From Gemmatimonadota bacterium (lineage in GTDB: Bacteria; Latescibacterota; UBA2968; UBA8231), in the NCBI GenBank assembly GCA_026706505.1, contig JAPOYQ010000465.1, forward strand, positions 1 through 7,044: DNA of 7,044 nt, given 5' to 3'. The position numbers and the translations under genes are program-made. Positions 6,883-7,044 of the stretch are shown piece by piece (positions within the stretch are counted from its first letter, which is position 1; each line of letters starts with the position of its first letter). The notes beneath the pieces were generated by a model, which was not told the origin of the DNA, did not search any database, and was given only the letters and a program-made list of their open reading frames with translations.

Positions 6883-7044
6883 AGCGTTTCCAGTTCGGCG
6901 CTGAGCTGCTGGCGCTGGTACAGTTCGGCGTAGAAGCCGCCGCTGTTGATCAGTTCGTCGTGGGTACCCTGCTCGGCGATGCGGCCGTCTTCGAGTACGG
7001 CGATGTGGTCGGCGTGGCGCAGGGTCGAAATGCGGTGGGCGATG
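6879..7044 (-). CDS. ABC exporter half-transporter, first subunit (partial, C-terminal 54 residues)
   Basis: Read on the minus strand from the window's right edge, the frame gives the last 54 residues of an ABC ATPase domain ending in TGA (6881-6879). It starts within the H-loop IAHRIST, followed by [19 protein letters not shown] and the [16 protein letters not shown] tail typical of B-type exporters. The switch His is present; whether the catalytic Glu and the other motifs are intact cannot be seen here. It overlaps the downstream exporter by GTGA, so the two are probably made in equal amounts and form a heterodimer. The first base of the window edge is the third position of a codon, so the gene continues to the right. 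Confidence 0.85.
   Translation of the reverse strand, partial: IAHRISTLRHADHIAVLEDGRIAEQGTHDELINSGGFYAELYQRQQLSAELETL

Overview
The window looks like GC-rich bacterial chromosome with dense, operon-style packing, and it contains no mobile elements, RNA genes or CRISPR. The source cannot be named from sequence alone. The gene content (an IMP dehydrogenase subtype I associate with Clostridia/Bacteroidota-like lineages, and sugar-epimerase-like SDRs next to phosphonate genes) suggests an uncultured, perhaps marine or host-associated bacterium. That guess is weak.

Left part (1-4712, all minus strand): a five-gene operon, transcribed from right to left. The order is an IMP dehydrogenase (guaB-like), an SDR-fold protein that has lost its catalytic residues (SDR-A), a second SDR with intact motifs (SDR-B), a zinc alcohol dehydrogenase of the phosphonate-associated type, and phosphonoacetate hydrolase (phnA). 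phnA runs off the left edge. The four junctions are a 4-nt gap, an ATGA overlap, a 3-nt gap and an ATGA overlap, so translation is probably coupled throughout. PhnA cleaves the C-P bond of phosphonoacetate to acetate and phosphate. The dehydrogenase and SDR proteins could oxidise or rearrange an upstream phosphonate into the PhnA substrate. The classical suppliers of that substrate (PhnW transaminase, PhnY aldehyde dehydrogenase) are not in the window.

Middle (4713-4849): an AT-rich intergenic island (29% GC over 4751-4850) between divergent genes. It carries a good sigma70-type promoter facing the phosphonate operon. On the other side it carries a strong Shine-Dalgarno for a small YtxH-like membrane-associated protein (4850-5101, plus strand).

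Right part (5098-7044, minus strand): two half-size ABC exporters overlapping by GTGA, which probably form a heterodimeric efflux pump. Only the last 54 residues of the first one are in the window. The second one converges on the YtxH gene, and the two stop codons overlap.
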